Positions 28,407-38,627 of a stretch of DNA of 64,000 nucleotides are shown here, piece after piece. Source of the DNA: Chimaeribacter coloradensis. Lineage in GTDB: Bacteria > Pseudomonadota > Gammaproteobacteria > Enterobacterales > Enterobacteriaceae. Position numbers and translations under genes: made by a program. Position 1 is the stretch's first letter. Each line of letters opens with the position of its first letter. The notes beneath the pieces are model-generated. The model worked only from the letters and a program-made list of their open reading frames with translations, was not told the origin of the DNA and made no database searches. Where the stretch lies: positions 1 through 64,000 of the forward strand of contig NZ_PJZH01000015.1 of the NCBI RefSeq assembly GCF_002858715.1, written 5' to 3'.

Positions 28407-29213
28407 TCAGGCGCGGGTGGCGGCTTTCATCTCCGTGACGAACGCGGCCAGGCGGCGCAGCATCTCTTCCGGCTCCGCATGGTACTGTTCGATAATCCGC
28501 ACGATGGCGGAGCCGGAGATCGCCCCGGCGGCCCCGGCCTTGAGCGCTTCACGCACCTGCGACGGCTCCGAGATGCCGAAGCCCTGCAACGGCGGCGCGG
28601 CCTGGTATTCTGTCAGCTTGTCGATCAGGTGGCCGAGCGGCAGCTGGGCGCGCTGCTCGGTGCCGGTCACCCCGGCGCGGGAGAGCAGGTATGTGTAGCC
28701 GCGCCCCTGGGCCGCCACTTCACGCAGCAGCGCCTCGTCGGCATTCGGCGGGCAGATAAAGATCGGCGCGATATTGTGGCGCAGGGCGGCCGCGCGGAAC
28801 GGCGCGGACTCCTCCACCGGCACGTCCGCCACCAGCACCGAATCCACGCCCACCTCGGCGCAGCGCTGGTAGAAGGCGTCAATCCCCTTGTGGAATACCA
28901 GGTTGGCGTACATCAGCAGGCCAATCGGAATGTCCGGGTGTTTCGCGCGGATTGCCGCCAGCATCTCGAAACAGCGGGTTGGCGTGACGCCGGCGGCAAA
29001 GGCGCGCAGGGTCGCATTCTGGATGGTCGGGCCGTCGGCCAGCGGGTCGGAGAAGGGGATGCCCAGCTCCAGCGCGTCGGCCCCGGCTTCGACCAGCGTG
29101 TCGACAATCGCCAGCGAGAGCTCCGGGTCCGGGTCGCCAAGGGTCACGAAAGGCACAAACGCGCCTTCGCGGCGGGCGGCCAGCGCCGTAAAACAGTGCT
29201 GATAGCGTTCCAT
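28407..29213 (-). CDS. trpA: Tryptophan synthase alpha chain
   Basis: TrpA cleaves indole-3-glycerol phosphate to indole and glyceraldehyde-3-phosphate and passes indole to TrpB. The 268 residues equal the E. coli length. Catalytic E49 ([11 protein letters not shown]) and D60 (LADGPT) are present. The start is ATG 29213, which overlaps the trpB stop by one base in TGATG. A TTG one codon earlier opens the same frame but is not needed. Confidence 0.97.
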   Translation of the reverse strand: MERYQHCFTALAARREGAFVPFVTLGDPDPELSLAIVDTLVEAGADALELGIPFSDPLADGPTIQNATLRAFAAGVTPTRCFEMLAAIRAKHPDIPIGLLMYANLVFHKGIDAFYQRCAEVGVDSVLVADVPVEESAPFRAAALRHNIAPIFICPPNADEALLREVAAQGRGYTYLLSRAGVTGTEQRAQLPLGHLIDKLTEYQAAPPLQGFGISEPSQVREALKAGAAGAISGSAIVRIIEQYHAEPEEMLRRLAAFVTEMKAATRA

Positions 29214-30403
29214 CAAATCTCTCCCCGTGTTTTCAGAATGTCATGGACCGTGAAAATATCCTTGTCGCCGCGGCCGGAGAGGTTCACCACCAGCAGCTGC
29301 TCTTTCTCCGGGTTCTCTTTTATCATCTTCAGCGCGTGGGCCAGCGCATGGGAGGACTCCAGCGCCGGGATAATCCCCTCACTGCGGGAGAGCGCCTTAA
29401 AGGCCTCCAGCGCCTCTTCATCGGTGATGGAGACATACTCAGCGCGGCCGATGCTGTTGAGGTAGGCGTGCTGCGGGCCGACGGACGGGAAATCCAGCCC
29501 GGCAGAGATAGAGTAGGACTCCTCAATCTGCCCCTCGTCGGTCTGCATCATCGGTGCTTTCATGCCGAAATAGATGCCGACATGGCCATGTTTGAGCGGT
29601 GCGCCGTGCTGGCCGGACTCAATGCCCAGCCCGCCCGGCTCCACGCCGATCAGCGCCACCGACTCCTCTTCGATGAAGTCCGCAAACATGCCGATGGCGT
29701 TGGAACCGCCGCCGACGCAGGCCAGCACCGCGTCCGGCAGGCGGCCCTCTTTCTCCAGCACCTGCGCTTTGGTCTCTTCGCCGATCATCCGCTGGAACTC
29801 ACGCACAATGGTCGGGTAGGGGTGCGGCCCGGCGGCGGTGCCGAGCATATAGTGGGCGGTCTCATAGCTGCCGGACCAGTCGCGCAGCGCCTCATTACAG
29901 GCATCTTTCAGGGTGGAGGAGCCGCTGTGCACCGGGATCACCTCTGCGCCCATCAGCCGCATACGGAACACGTTCGGCGACTGGCGGGCAATGTCTTTCG
30001 CGCCCATATAGATGCGGCACTTCAGGCCGAGCAGGGCGGAGGCCAGCGCCGACGCCACGCCGTGCTGCCCGGCACCGGTTTCGGCGATGATTTCGGTTTT
30101 GCCCATGCGTTTCGCCAGCAGTGCCTGGCCCAGCACCTGGTTGGTTTTGTGCGCGCCGCCGTGCAGCAGATCCTCGCGCTTCAGGTAGAGTTTGGTGCGG
30201 GTGCCGGCCGTGAGGTTGCGGCACAGCGTCAGGGCAGTGGGGCGGCCGGCGTAATTTTTCAGCAGGTCAAAAAACTCGGCCTGGAAACCGGGGTCGCGCT
30301 GGGCGCTGACGAACGCCTCTTCCAGCTGTTTCAGCGCGGGCATCAGAATCTGCGGCACATACATGCCGCCGAATTCACCAAAGTAAGGGTTGAGTAATGT
30401 CAT
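29213..30403 (-). CDS. trpB: Tryptophan synthase beta chain
   Basis: A PLP enzyme that joins indole and serine into tryptophan. The 396 residues have the PLP lysine K86 in HGGAHKTNQ and the phosphate-binding GGGSNA loop. The beta-alpha tunnel and sodium-site regions align with E. coli (397). A 41-bp gap follows trpCF. Confidence 0.97.
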   Translation of the reverse strand: MTLLNPYFGEFGGMYVPQILMPALKQLEEAFVSAQRDPGFQAEFFDLLKNYAGRPTALTLCRNLTAGTRTKLYLKREDLLHGGAHKTNQVLGQALLAKRMGKTEIIAETGAGQHGVASALASALLGLKCRIYMGAKDIARQSPNVFRMRLMGAEVIPVHSGSSTLKDACNEALRDWSGSYETAHYMLGTAAGPHPYPTIVREFQRMIGEETKAQVLEKEGRLPDAVLACVGGGSNAIGMFADFIEEESVALIGVEPGGLGIESGQHGAPLKHGHVGIYFGMKAPMMQTDEGQIEESYSISAGLDFPSVGPQHAYLNSIGRAEYVSITDEEALEAFKALSRSEGIIPALESSHALAHALKMIKENPEKEQLLVVNLSGRGDKDIFTVHDILKTRGEI

Positions 30404-30444
30404 TATTCGCTGTCCTGTCTGTGAAAACGGTCTGACGGCGCGGC

Positions 30445-31803
30445 TCAGTAGGCGCGCAGCGTCTGAAATACGGCGGTAATTTTCTCAGCATCCTTGATGC
30501 CGGGGGCGGATTCCACCCCAGAGTTAAAGTCCAGCCCGGCGCAGCCGAGTTGCGCAGCCTGCACGCAGTTGTCCGCCCCCAGGCCGCCGGCCAGCAGCAC
30601 ATTGTCCAGTGGCTGCCCCGCCAGCACCCGCCAGTCAAAGGGCTGGCCGCTGCCGCCGTTGCCGTTGTCCAGCACATAGCGGTCAACGTGGTTCAGGTCG
30701 CGGGCGGGCATCTGGTCACGCACGCTCAGCGCTTTCCAGATGCGGCAGGCTGGCGGCAGTGCGGCGCGCAGGTGGTCTATATAGGCCTGATCCTCCTGCC
30801 CGTGCAGCTGCACCGCGTGCAGGCCGAGGGCCGCGGCAGTCTCCGCGACGTCCGCCACCGGCTGGTCACTGAACACGCCGACATACTTCAGCGGCGCGCC
30901 TGCCATCACCTGCCGCGCCTGTTCCGGCGTGAGGCAGCGCGGTGAGCGGGCGGCGAAAATCAGCCCGCCGAACGCCGCCCCGGCCTGGTACGCCGCCTGG
31001 GCATCCTGCGGCCGGGTCAGGCCGCAGACTTTGTTTTCACCGAGGATCACCCGGCGCACGGCGGCGGCCAGATCCGGCTCCGCCATCAGGGCGCTGCCGA
31101 TCAGGAAGCCGTTGGCGAAGCGGCTCAGTTCGCGGATCTGGCCGTAGGTGTTAATGCCTGACTCGCTGATCACCGTCACGCCCGGCAGCCGCGGCGCGAG
31201 GCGGCGGGTGCGGTCGAGGTCGATGCTCAGGTCGCGCAGGTCGCGGTTGTTAATACCCACCACCTTCGCTCCCAGCCGCAGCGCCCGTTCAGCCTCCTCT
31301 TCGCTGATCACTTCCGTCAGCACGCCCATGTTCAGGCTGTGGGCCACCGCCGCCAGCTGGCGGTACTGCTCATCCTCCAGCACGGAGAGCATCAGCAGCA
31401 CGGCATCGGCCTGATAGTGGCGCGCCAGGTAGATCTGGTACGGGTCGATGATGAAATCTTTGCACAGCACCGGCTGCGGCACGGCGGCACTCACCTGCGG
31501 CAGGAAATCGAAACTGCCCTGGAAATATTTCTCGTCAGTCAGCACCGAAATGGCGGAGGCGTAGGCGCTGTAGATCCCCGCAATCGCTGCCGGGTCAAAA
31601 TCTTCCCGGATCAGCCCCTTGGAAGGCGAAGCCTTTTTGCATTCCAGGATAAAGGCGGTACGGGCGCCCTGCAGGGCGTGGTAAAAGCTGCGCTGGCTGG
31701 GGCCAAGCAGGTGTTCAAAATCGGCCAGCGGCTGCTGTTCTTTACGCGCCGCGACCCAAACTGCCTTGTCACGAACGATCCGGTGGAGCACGGTTTCCTG
31801 CAT
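30445..31803 (-). CDS. trpCF: Bifunctional indole-3-glycerol-phosphate synthase / phosphoribosylanthranilate isomerase
   Basis: Two TIM barrels are fused, as in all Enterobacterales. The N-terminal IGPS (about 1-255) has [13 protein letters not shown] and VISESGIN. The C-terminal PRAI (about 256-452) has [11 protein letters not shown] and the GLDFNSGVE end motif. The length is 452 residues from ATG 31803, placed 3 nt after the trpD stop with AAGAGGA upstream. The upstream GTG at 31806 is too close to the ribosome site. Confidence 0.96.
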   Translation of the reverse strand: MQETVLHRIVRDKAVWVAARKEQQPLADFEHLLGPSQRSFYHALQGARTAFILECKKASPSKGLIREDFDPAAIAGIYSAYASAISVLTDEKYFQGSFDFLPQVSAAVPQPVLCKDFIIDPYQIYLARHYQADAVLLMLSVLEDEQYRQLAAVAHSLNMGVLTEVISEEEAERALRLGAKVVGINNRDLRDLSIDLDRTRRLAPRLPGVTVISESGINTYGQIRELSRFANGFLIGSALMAEPDLAAAVRRVILGENKVCGLTRPQDAQAAYQAGAAFGGLIFAARSPRCLTPEQARQVMAGAPLKYVGVFSDQPVADVAETAAALGLHAVQLHGQEDQAYIDHLRAALPPACRIWKALSVRDQMPARDLNHVDRYVLDNGNGGSGQPFDWRVLAGQPLDNVLLAGGLGADNCVQAAQLGCAGLDFNSGVESAPGIKDAEKITAVFQTLRAY

Positions 31804-31806
31804 CAC

Positions 31807-32826
31807 TTATCCTCTTGCTGCCAATGCGCTGACACGCTGGTAAGCGTCGCCGCTGCGGATCACCGCGAGCGCCTGTTGCGCATTCTGTTTTAGGTCTTCT
31901 TGCCCGAAAAGCTTCAGTAAAAGCGCGACATTAGCGGCCACCGCCGCCTCATGGGCAGGCTCGCCTTTACCTTGTAACAAGCGTGCCAGAATGTCACGGT
32001 TTTCTTCCGGCGTACCGCCCAGCAGCGCCTCCACCGGGTAGCCGCGCAGGCCGAAGTCAGCAGGCGTGAGCTGGTAGCTGGTGATGGCCCCGTGGTTCAG
32101 CTCTGCCACCTGGGTCGGCGCGTGGATCGCCACCTCGTCCATGCCGCCGCCGTGTACCACTGCGGCGCGCTGGTAGCCCAGTGTGCGCAGGGTTTCGGCA
32201 ATCGGCAGTACCAGCTCCGGGCTGTAGACGCCAATCAGCGCCAGCGGCGGGCGGGCCGGGTTGATCAGCGGCCCCAGCACGTTAAACAGCGTGCGGGTTT
32301 TCAGCTGCTGGCGCACCGGCATCGCGTGGCGGAACCCGGTGTGGTACTGCGGCGCAAACAGGAAACAGATACCGAGGTCATCCAGCGCCTGACGTGCCTC
32401 GTCAGCCGGTAAATCGAGGCGGATGCCGAACGCCGCCAGCAGATCGGAAGAACCGGAGCGGCTCGACACGCTGCGGTTGCCGTGTTTGGCGACCCGCACC
32501 CCGCACGCCGCGGCCACAAAGGCGCTGGCGGTGGAGATGTTAATGCTGTTGCTGCCGTCGCCGCCGGTGCCGACGATGTCGGCAAACGGGTAGTCCGGCC
32601 GCGGGAAGGGCTGGGCATCGGCCAGCAGCGCCTGCGCCGCCCCGGCGATCTCTTCCGGGCGCTCGCCGCGCACTTTCATGCTGATCAGCGCTGCCGCCAG
32701 CTGGGACGGCTCCAGCCCGCCCTGGATAATGGTGCTGAACAGGGCACGGCTCTGCGCCTGGCTCATCGGCTCTGCGCGGTAGAGCTGCTCAAGGATCGCG
32801 GCGTGGCTTTCATGTGATAGGGTCAT
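31807..32826 (-). CDS. trpD: Anthranilate phosphoribosyltransferase
   Basis: TrpD attaches phosphoribosyl from PRPP to anthranilate. The 339 residues carry the PRPP signature [15 protein letters not shown] and KHGNRSVSS. Unlike E. coli, where TrpG and TrpD are one polypeptide, this is a stand-alone protein beginning [15 protein letters not shown]. It lies 17 bp after trpG with its own ribosome site. Separate trpG and trpD are characteristic of Serratia and Yersinia. Confidence 0.96.
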   Translation of the reverse strand: MTLSHESHAAILEQLYRAEPMSQAQSRALFSTIIQGGLEPSQLAAALISMKVRGERPEEIAGAAQALLADAQPFPRPDYPFADIVGTGGDGSNSINISTASAFVAAACGVRVAKHGNRSVSSRSGSSDLLAAFGIRLDLPADEARQALDDLGICFLFAPQYHTGFRHAMPVRQQLKTRTLFNVLGPLINPARPPLALIGVYSPELVLPIAETLRTLGYQRAAVVHGGGMDEVAIHAPTQVAELNHGAITSYQLTPADFGLRGYPVEALLGGTPEENRDILARLLQGKGEPAHEAAVAANVALLLKLFGQEDLKQNAQQALAVIRSGDAYQRVSALAARG

Positions 32827-32843
32827 GGTTCTCTCTCCTTGTG

Positions 32844-33422
32844 TTATGCCAGCGCCCAGGCCAGGGTCTGCTCCAGCAGACGCGCGCCCTGTGAGGTCAG
32901 AATTGATTCCGGGTGGAACTGGAAGCCGCAGACGCGGTCAGCGTCGTGGCGGACGGCCATCACCATGCCGCCGAACCGGGCATTGACCACCAGCCCGGCC
33001 GGGAGGTCGCTGCCCACCAGCGAGTGGTAACGCGCCACCGGCAGCGGGTTCGGCAGCCCGGCGAACATGCCGGTACCGTCATGCTCGACCAGCGAGGCCT
33101 TGCCGTGCAGGATCTCGCCCGCCTGGCCGACCCGGCCGCCGTAGGCTTCCACAATCGCCTGGTGGCCGAGGCAGATGCCGATCACCGGCAACTGGCCGCG
33201 CAGCCGTTGCAGCAGGGCGGGCATGCAGCCCGCCTCCGCCGGGGTGCCGGGGCCGGGGGAGAGCATCAGGATCGGCTGCTCCATCTCTTTCAGCTTGCTG
33301 ATGATGGTCTCAGCCGGAATCTGGTTGCGGTAGATCACTACCCGGTGGCCGAAGGTGCGCAGCTGATCCACCAGGTTGTAGGTAAAGGAGTCGATATTAT
33401 CGAGCAGCAGGATGTCAGCCAT
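32844..33422 (-). CDS. trpG: Anthranilate synthase component II (glutamine amidotransferase)
   Basis: TrpG releases ammonia from glutamine for TrpE. The 192 residues hold a class I amidotransferase triad: C84 in GICLGHQ and the His/Glu of FQFHPESI. It is not fused to trpD. Its ATG overlaps the trpE stop by one base (TGATG), giving translational coupling of the two subunits. Confidence 0.97.
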   Translation of the reverse strand: MADILLLDNIDSFTYNLVDQLRTFGHRVVIYRNQIPAETIISKLKEMEQPILMLSPGPGTPAEAGCMPALLQRLRGQLPVIGICLGHQAIVEAYGGRVGQAGEILHGKASLVEHDGTGMFAGLPNPLPVARYHSLVGSDLPAGLVVNARFGGMVMAVRHDADRVCGFQFHPESILTSQGARLLEQTLAWALA

Positions 33423-34984
33423 CAGAACACCTCCCGGGCGTGATGTGCGGTAGCAATGGCGCGCAGCACGGCGCGGGCTTTGTTGCGGGTTTCGTCCGCT
33501 TCCGCCTGCGGGACGGAGTCCAGCACCACCCCGGCCCCGGCCTGTACGGTGGCGATGCCGTCTTCGACATAGGCGGAGCGGATCACGATGCAGGTGTCGA
33601 GGTCGCCGTGGGCGGTGAGGTAGCCCACCGCACCGCCGTAGCTGCCGCGGCGGCTCCCTTCTGAGGCGGCGATCAGCTGCATGGCGCGGACTTTCGGCGC
33701 GCCGCTCAGCGTGCCCATGTTCATGCAGGCCTGGTAGGCGTGCAGCACATCAAGATCGTGGCGCAGGGTGCCCACCACGCGGGAGACCAGGTGCATCACA
33801 AAGGAGTAGCGGTCGACTTTGGTGAGGTCGGCGACGTAGCGGCTGCCCGGCTCGCAGATGCGCGCCAGATCGTTGCGCGCCAGATCCACCAGCATCAGGT
33901 GCTCGGCCAGCTCTTTATGGTCAGTGCGCATCTCCAGCTCAATCCGGCTGTCGAGATCGCGGTCCAGCGAGCCGTCGGCATGGCGGCCGCGCGGGCGGGT
34001 GCCGGCAATCGGGTAGATCTCAATCTGGCGGCTGTCGGCATCATATTTCAGGGCGCTCTCCGGCGACGCGCCGAACAGCTGGAAATCATTGTCCTGCATG
34101 AAAAACATGTAGGGGCTGGGGTTGTTCTCTTTCAGCGTCTGGTAGGCGGCCAGCGGCGACGGGCAGGGCAGGGAGAAGCGGCGTGACGGCACCACCTGGA
34201 AAATCTCCCCGGCGCGGATCGCCTGTTGCAGGCCGCTTACCACGGCCCCGTACTCCGCGTCGCTCTGGTTGCAGCTCAGCGCCATCTCCTGCACCAACTG
34301 GCGCGGGATGGGGTGCGCAGGCTGCTGCAACTGGCGCTGTAACTGTTCCAGGCGCTGTTGCAGGCGCTGTTTCTCCGCCGCGGACGGCGTAAACACACTG
34401 GCCTGTAAACGGCTGGTGCGGTGCTGGTGGTCGAGCACCAGCAGCGTCTCCGCCAGGTAGAAGCAGAAATCCGGGCAGTGCTGGTCAGCGCGCAGCGCCG
34501 GCAGATCCTCAAACCCGGCCACCAGGTCGTAGGCAAACAGGCCGCCGAGGAACATCGCCTCACGCTCCTCCGCCGGGCTGTTCACCAGCGTCAGCAGGGT
34601 ACGCAGCGCGTCAAACACCGACAGCGAACAGAGGCGCGCGTCCTCATCCTGCATCGGGTCGATGGCCGGGAACGTCAGCTCGCGGCCGTTGGGGCGCACC
34701 TGGTTGCTGACTTCCGGCGGCAGCGCCGCATCCAGCAGCGGCAGCAGCGACGCGCCGTTGGCGGTCAGCGCCTGAAGGGTGACGGTGCGGCCCAGCGCGG
34801 TGATGCGCAGGGCGCTGTCCACGATCAGCAGGCTTTTCAGGTTCTGTTTGCTGGTGATCTCCGCGGACTCCAGCAGCAGCGTGGCCGGGCGTGCGCCGCA
34901 CAGCTGGTTAAAGATGGCGGTGGGGTCGTCCCGGTAGCAACCGGTCACGCTCAGCAGGTCCAGGGTAGGTTGAGTTGTGTTCAT
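33422..34984 (-). CDS. trpE: Anthranilate synthase component I
   Basis: TrpE converts chorismate to anthranilate with TrpG-supplied ammonia and is feedback-inhibited by tryptophan. The 520 residues have the inhibitor-site LLES motif near residue 38. The chorismate-binding core has [23 protein letters not shown] and the GAGVVLDS end motif. ATG 34984 follows the attenuator by about 30 nt. An upstream in-frame extension through the leader is not coding. Confidence 0.97.
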   Translation of the reverse strand: MNTTQPTLDLLSVTGCYRDDPTAIFNQLCGARPATLLLESAEITSKQNLKSLLIVDSALRITALGRTVTLQALTANGASLLPLLDAALPPEVSNQVRPNGRELTFPAIDPMQDEDARLCSLSVFDALRTLLTLVNSPAEEREAMFLGGLFAYDLVAGFEDLPALRADQHCPDFCFYLAETLLVLDHQHRTSRLQASVFTPSAAEKQRLQQRLEQLQRQLQQPAHPIPRQLVQEMALSCNQSDAEYGAVVSGLQQAIRAGEIFQVVPSRRFSLPCPSPLAAYQTLKENNPSPYMFFMQDNDFQLFGASPESALKYDADSRQIEIYPIAGTRPRGRHADGSLDRDLDSRIELEMRTDHKELAEHLMLVDLARNDLARICEPGSRYVADLTKVDRYSFVMHLVSRVVGTLRHDLDVLHAYQACMNMGTLSGAPKVRAMQLIAASEGSRRGSYGGAVGYLTAHGDLDTCIVIRSAYVEDGIATVQAGAGVVLDSVPQAEADETRNKARAVLRAIATAHHAREVF

Positions 34985-35013
34985 GTTTGCTTCCACGTCG
35001 TTATTTTTATCCA

Positions 35014-35037
35014 CAAAAAAGCCCGCACGGGGCGGGC
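35014..35037 (-). terminator. trp attenuator (3:4 terminator hairpin)
   Basis: On the minus strand GCCCGC (35032-35037), loop CCCGT, GCGGGC (35021-35026) and T6 (35015-35020). Upstream, GGCGGGC at the end of trpL can pair with GCCCGCC of segment 3, giving the antiterminator. The terminator, antiterminator and leader-peptide layout is that of classical tryptophan attenuation. Confidence 0.92.
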
Positions 35038-35075
35038 CTTTGGGTATCTGCAAGGTCTGATGACCGTACGCGTGA

Positions 35076-35141
35076 TTACACCGCCCGCCAAAGAGAGGGT
35101 CGCCACCAGCGAACAAAGAGGGTAATCAGCAACGTTTTCAT
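35076..35141 (-). CDS. trpL: trp operon leader peptide
   Basis: A 21-codon ORF between the trp promoter and the attenuator, with tandem tryptophan codons W12-W13 and a third, W18. It ends R-A-V-stop. The ending matches the Serratia-type TrpL as I remember it and differs from E. coli, whose 14-residue peptide stops right after the tandem Trp. The stop lies inside the antiterminator strand 2. A second ATG directly upstream (35144) could give 22 residues. Ribosome stalling at the Trp codons governs attenuation. Confidence 0.9.
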   Translation of the reverse strand: MKTLLITLFVRWWRPSLWRAV

Positions 35142-35167
35142 CATCAGCACCAGGTTGTCGTGAACTT

Positions 35168-35203
35168 GTGTACTAGTTAACGGGTTCGCCGGCGGAAAGT
35201 CAA
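35168..35203 (-). promoter_or_regulatory. trp promoter with TrpR operator
   Basis: On the minus strand TTGACT (35198-35203) and TTAACT (35175-35180) are 17 bp apart. The -10 lies in GTTAACTAGTAC, the right half of the TrpR operator, preserved as in E. coli. The left half (GAACCCG in place of GAACTAG) is degenerate. The promoter is back to back with rnm. Confidence 0.85.
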
Positions 35204-35333
35204 CCCTCATTTCTGCGGGTTAGCGTGAAATGATAAAAATGATGAATATGACATAGGGCTGGCATCCGGTTGCCACAATGGGGTAACGTGCCGCCACTGC
35301 CCCACCGGGGATTCACGTTTTTGCAGGATGACC

Positions 35334-36200
35334 ATGTTGACTGAAGCCACTTCCACCGCCTTTACCCTGTTCGACCTCCACAGCCACACCACCGCCTCCG
35401 ACGGGCTGTTAACGCCCGCGGCGCTGGTGGCACGCGCCGTGGAGATGCGCGTCGGGGTATTGGCGATCACAGACCATGACTCAGTTGACGGCCTGGCGGC
35501 GGCGGCAGAGGCGATCGCGGCGCAACAACTGCCGCTGCGCCTGGTCAACGGGGTGGAGATCTCCACCCTCTGGGAGAACCACGAGATCCACATTGTCGGG
35601 TTGAACATCGACCCGCAGCACCCAATGATGCAGGCGCTGCTGGCGCAGCAGCGCGACTACCGCCGGCAGCGGGCGGAGGAGATGGCGCGCCGCCTGGAGA
35701 AAGCGCACATCCCCGGCGCACTGGAGGGCGCATTACGCCTGGCAGACGGCGGGGCGGTGACGCGCGGCCACTTCGCCCGTTACCTGATTGAGGCGGGCAA
35801 AGCGGAGAACGTGGCCCAGGTGTTTAAGAAATACCTGGCCAAGGGGAAAACCGGCTACGTTCCGCCCCAGTGGTGTACAATAGAACAGGCTATTGATGTT
35901 ATTCATCAATCTGGCGGTCAGGCGGTGGTGGCTCACCCCGGCCGTTACGATCTCTCAGCAAAATGGCTCAAGCGGTTGCTGGCCTTTTTTGCTGAGCACG
36001 GGGGCGACGCGATGGAAGTGGCCCAGTGCCAGCAGGCCCCCAATGAACGCACACAACTGGCGCAGTATGCGCAACAGTTCCGGTTGCTGGCCTCGCAGGG
36101 CTCGGACTTTCACCAGCCCTGTTCATGGATCGAGCTGGGCCGCAAACTCTGGCTGCCGGGCGGCGTAGAGCCGGTCTGGCGTGACTGGACGGTTGCCTGA
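35334..36200 (+). CDS. rnm: RNase AM, PHP-domain 5'-3' exoribonuclease
   Basis: Formerly yciV or trpH, this PHP-family enzyme removes 5' extra nucleotides from 5S, 16S and 23S rRNA and short RNAs, and acts on pAp, in E. coli. The 288 residues keep the metal-binding set: DLHSHTTASDG at the N-terminus, ITDHDS, GVEIST, the long middle block GALEGA...GGAVTRGHFARY, VVAHPGRYDLS and the terminal GSDFHQ. The start is ATG 35334, with AGGA 6 nt upstream; ATG 35328 overlaps the ribosome site. It is divergent from trpL. Confidence 0.92.
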   Translation: MLTEATSTAFTLFDLHSHTTASDGLLTPAALVARAVEMRVGVLAITDHDSVDGLAAAAEAIAAQQLPLRLVNGVEISTLWENHEIHIVGLNIDPQHPMMQALLAQQRDYRRQRAEEMARRLEKAHIPGALEGALRLADGGAVTRGHFARYLIEAGKAENVAQVFKKYLAKGKTGYVPPQWCTIEQAIDVIHQSGGQAVVAHPGRYDLSAKWLKRLLAFFAEHGGDAMEVAQCQQAPNERTQLAQYAQQFRLLASQGSDFHQPCSWIELGRKLWLPGGVEPVWRDWTVA

Positions 36201-36252
36201 CGCGCCGGATGCCCGGCATGACGCCGGGATCACAACGAAAAAGAGGTCCCTG

Positions 36253-36873
36253 ATGAGTCAGTTTTTCTATATTCACCCCGAAAACCCGCAACTGCGCCTG
36301 ATTAACCAGACGGTGGACGTGCTGCGCAAAGGCGGGGTGATTGTCTACCCGACCGACTCCGGTTACGCGCTTGGCTGCCGGCTGGAGGAGAAGGCGGCGA
36401 TGGAGCGCATCTGCCGCATCCGCCAGCTGGACAGCAACCACAACTTTACGCTGGTCTGCCGCGATCTCAGCGAGCTGGCCACCTATGCCTACGTGGATAA
36501 CACCGCCTTCCGGCTGATTAAAAACAATACGCCGGGCAACTACACTTTCATCCTGAAAGCCACCAAAGAGGTGCCGCGCCGGTTGATGAGTGAGAAGCGC
36601 AAAACCATCGGCCTGCGGGTGCCCTCCAACCCCATCACCGTGGCGCTGCTGGATGCGCTGAACGAGCCGCTGATGTCGACGACCCTGATGCTGCCGGGCA
36701 ACGATTTTGCCGAGTCCGACCCCGATGAGATCAAAGATACCCTGGGCAAACAGGTGGATCTGATTATTCACGGCGGCTCCCTGGGCCAGCAGCCCACCAC
36801 GGTCGTGGATCTCACCGACACCACGCCGGAAGTGATCCGCGAAGGGGCGGGCGACCCGGCCCCGTTCCGCTGA
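36253..36873 (+). CDS. yciO: YciO, Sua5/YciO/YrdC-family protein
   Basis: A 206-residue paralogue of TsaC (threonylcarbamoyl-AMP synthase) with the YrdC-like fold: YPTDSGYALGCRL near the N-terminus and RRLMSEKRKTIGLRVP centrally. It starts at ATG 36253 with AAGAGGT upstream. It is 52 bp after rnm and probably co-transcribed with it. YciO does not fully replace TsaC in E. coli; its own role is unsettled. Confidence 0.93.
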   Translation: MSQFFYIHPENPQLRLINQTVDVLRKGGVIVYPTDSGYALGCRLEEKAAMERICRIRQLDSNHNFTLVCRDLSELATYAYVDNTAFRLIKNNTPGNYTFILKATKEVPRRLMSEKRKTIGLRVPSNPITVALLDALNEPLMSTTLMLPGNDFAESDPDEIKDTLGKQVDLIIHGGSLGQQPTTVVDLTDTTPEVIREGAGDPAPFR

Positions 36874-36881
36874 TCGCCGCT

Positions 36882-36908
36882 GCCCGGCAACCTCCGCGGT
36901 TGCCGGGC
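36882..36908 (+). terminator. Strong hairpin after yciO
   Basis: GCCCGGCAACC (36882-36892), 5-nt loop, GGTTGCCGGGC (36898-36908): a perfect 11-bp stem 8 nt after the yciO stop, without a U tract. It probably marks the 3' end of the rnm-yciO transcript. The AT-rich stretch from 36909 to 37190 has no ORF. It contains two CTTAAG repeats (36997-37002, 37020-37025). Confidence 0.6.
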
Positions 36909-37190
36909 GCACACCTCTTGCCATTACGCCTTCCTGTCACGCCCTATTATATTTGGCGTGCCCCGCTATTTTCTTTTCTGTTCAGGGATAATTTGGCTTA
37001 AGTTTCTTTATTAATTTGACTTAAGTGGAATGACTATTCCCTGGCGCAACATGAATTAAGGGTTCCTGTAATTCATTCATTTGTCATGATTAATCCCGGC
37101 TATTACCTTTCCGTTATTAAACGGTGCAAACGATTATCCGCGCTTAACTGTTCACAATAAGATTAGCCTTATTTATTAATGAGAATAATT

Positions 37191-37306
37191 ATGCGTGCAC
37201 AGAAAAAAGGAGCTGACGATCATCGCTTGCGCCGCCGGGTATGCTGATGATACTGGCAGGGTGCCTGCTGTTCTGGGCGCTGTTGTTCGGCTGGCTGTTT
37301 GGCTGA
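37191..37306 (+). pseudogene. Frameshifted small single-pass membrane protein (YmiA-like)
   Basis: From ATG 37191 the frame reads MRAQKKGADDHRLRRRV and stops after 18 codons. The next frame continues as an uninterrupted LAGCLLFWALLFGWLFG hydrophobic segment to TGA 37304-37306. One missing base near 37240 restores a 38-residue protein with a basic cytoplasmic head and one transmembrane helix, similar in plan to E. coli YmiA (LKRKAW then a Trp-rich helix). It is either a true broken gene or a sequence error. No slippery heptamer is visible, so programmed frameshifting is unlikely. Confidence 0.5.
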
Positions 37307-37536
37307 CGCGCCCCCTGGCGGGCACTGGCGCGGCGGGGGCAGAGCCGCCCGATCCTTTCCCCTCTGCGGGCTATAATAGGGAATACAAAGCGAGCGTAAC
37401 TGTGTATAATAGTCGGCTAAACTTTTTATAAGTGATTGATTTATATCAATATTGCTTATAAGCCCCATTCCTGAGCCGCAGAAATCTCTTTTGCGGTTTA
37501 TCTGACGCCTGTGAAGGCGACAACAGAGGTTGCTCA

Positions 37537-38409
37537 ATGAGCGAGAAATTACAGAAAGTTCTGGCGCGGGCCGGCCACGGTTCCCGCCGCGAAATCGAAG
37601 CCATTATCCAGGCCGGCCGCGTCAGCGTAGACGGCAAAGTGGCGACCCTCGGCGACCGTGTCGAGGTCACCGCCGGCATGAAAATCCGTATGGACGGCCA
37701 CGTGGTCTCGATTACGGAATCCACCGAAGCGGTATGCCGCGTACTGGCCTACTACAAACCGGAAGGCGAACTCTGCACCCGTAATGACCCGGAAGGCCGC
37801 CCGACGGTGTTCGACCGCCTGCCGAAGCTGCGCGGCGCGCGCTGGGTAGCGGTGGGGCGTCTTGACGTCAACACCTCCGGCCTGCTGCTGTTCACCACCG
37901 ACGGTGAGCTGGCAAACCGGCTGATGCACCCAAGCCGTGAAGTGGAGCGTGAGTATGCGGTGCGCGTCTTCGGCCAGGTGGATGATGAAAAAATCAAACA
38001 GCTCAGCCGCGGCGTGCAGCTGGAAGATGGCCCGGCCGCCTTCCGCACCATCACTTATCAGGGTGGTGAAGGGCTGAACCAGTGGTACAACGTGACCCTC
38101 ACCGAGGGCCGTAACCGTGAAGTCCGCCGCCTGTGGGAAGCAGTGGGCGTGCAGGTGAGCCGCCTGATCCGCGTGCGCTATGGCGATCTGACGCTGCCGA
38201 AAGGGCTGCCGCGCGGCGGCTGGACGGAGCTGGATCTGCCGCAGATCAACTACCTGCGTGAGCTGGTGGAGCTGGACCCGGAAACCGTCAGCAAAATGCC
38301 GGTGGAAAAAGACCGCCGCCGGGTAAAAGCGAACCAGATCCGCCGGGCAGTGAAACGCCACAGCCAGGTGGCCCCGGGCCGCCGCAGCGCAACCAATAAG
38401 CGCGGCTAA
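37537..38409 (+). CDS. rluB: 23S rRNA pseudouridine(2605) synthase
   Basis: RluB isomerises U2605 of 23S rRNA. The 290 residues have an N-terminal S4 RNA-binding domain (about 1-60) and the RsuA-type catalytic domain. The catalytic aspartate is D110 in [15 protein letters not shown] basic C-terminal tail ([13 protein letters not shown]) follows. E. coli RluB has 291 residues. Its 230-bp upstream region shows no gene. Confidence 0.96.
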   Translation: MSEKLQKVLARAGHGSRREIEAIIQAGRVSVDGKVATLGDRVEVTAGMKIRMDGHVVSITESTEAVCRVLAYYKPEGELCTRNDPEGRPTVFDRLPKLRGARWVAVGRLDVNTSGLLLFTTDGELANRLMHPSREVEREYAVRVFGQVDDEKIKQLSRGVQLEDGPAAFRTITYQGGEGLNQWYNVTLTEGRNREVRRLWEAVGVQVSRLIRVRYGDLTLPKGLPRGGWTELDLPQINYLRELVELDPETVSKMPVEKDRRRVKANQIRRAVKRHSQVAPGRRSATNKRG

Positions 38410-38434
38410 TCTATTTCAGGCATCATCTCTCTCT

Positions 38435-38462
38435 AAACCGCAGCTCAGGCTGCGGTTTTTTT
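38435..38462 (+). terminator. rluB terminator
   Basis: AAACCGCAGC (38435-38444), loop TCAG, GCTGCGGTTT (38449-38458), continuing as T8. Confidence 0.93.
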
Positions 38463-38627
38463 TTGAATTTTCTGATTTTTCAGTGATGAAATTATATAAA
38501 AGTAATTTTATTTCAGTAAGATATTCAGCTCTGAAATAAAAATGAATCTTATTTCAATCAATTACAATTAACCCGTGGTAAGGCCTGTGATATTAATAAC
38601 CGCCATTGCCTCTGGAAAATGCGCCGC

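Noticed and set aside
37195-37431. 78-codon ORF starting MHRKKELT
   Set aside because: It reads the frameshifted small gene in the wrong frame and runs on into spacer; no family resemblance.
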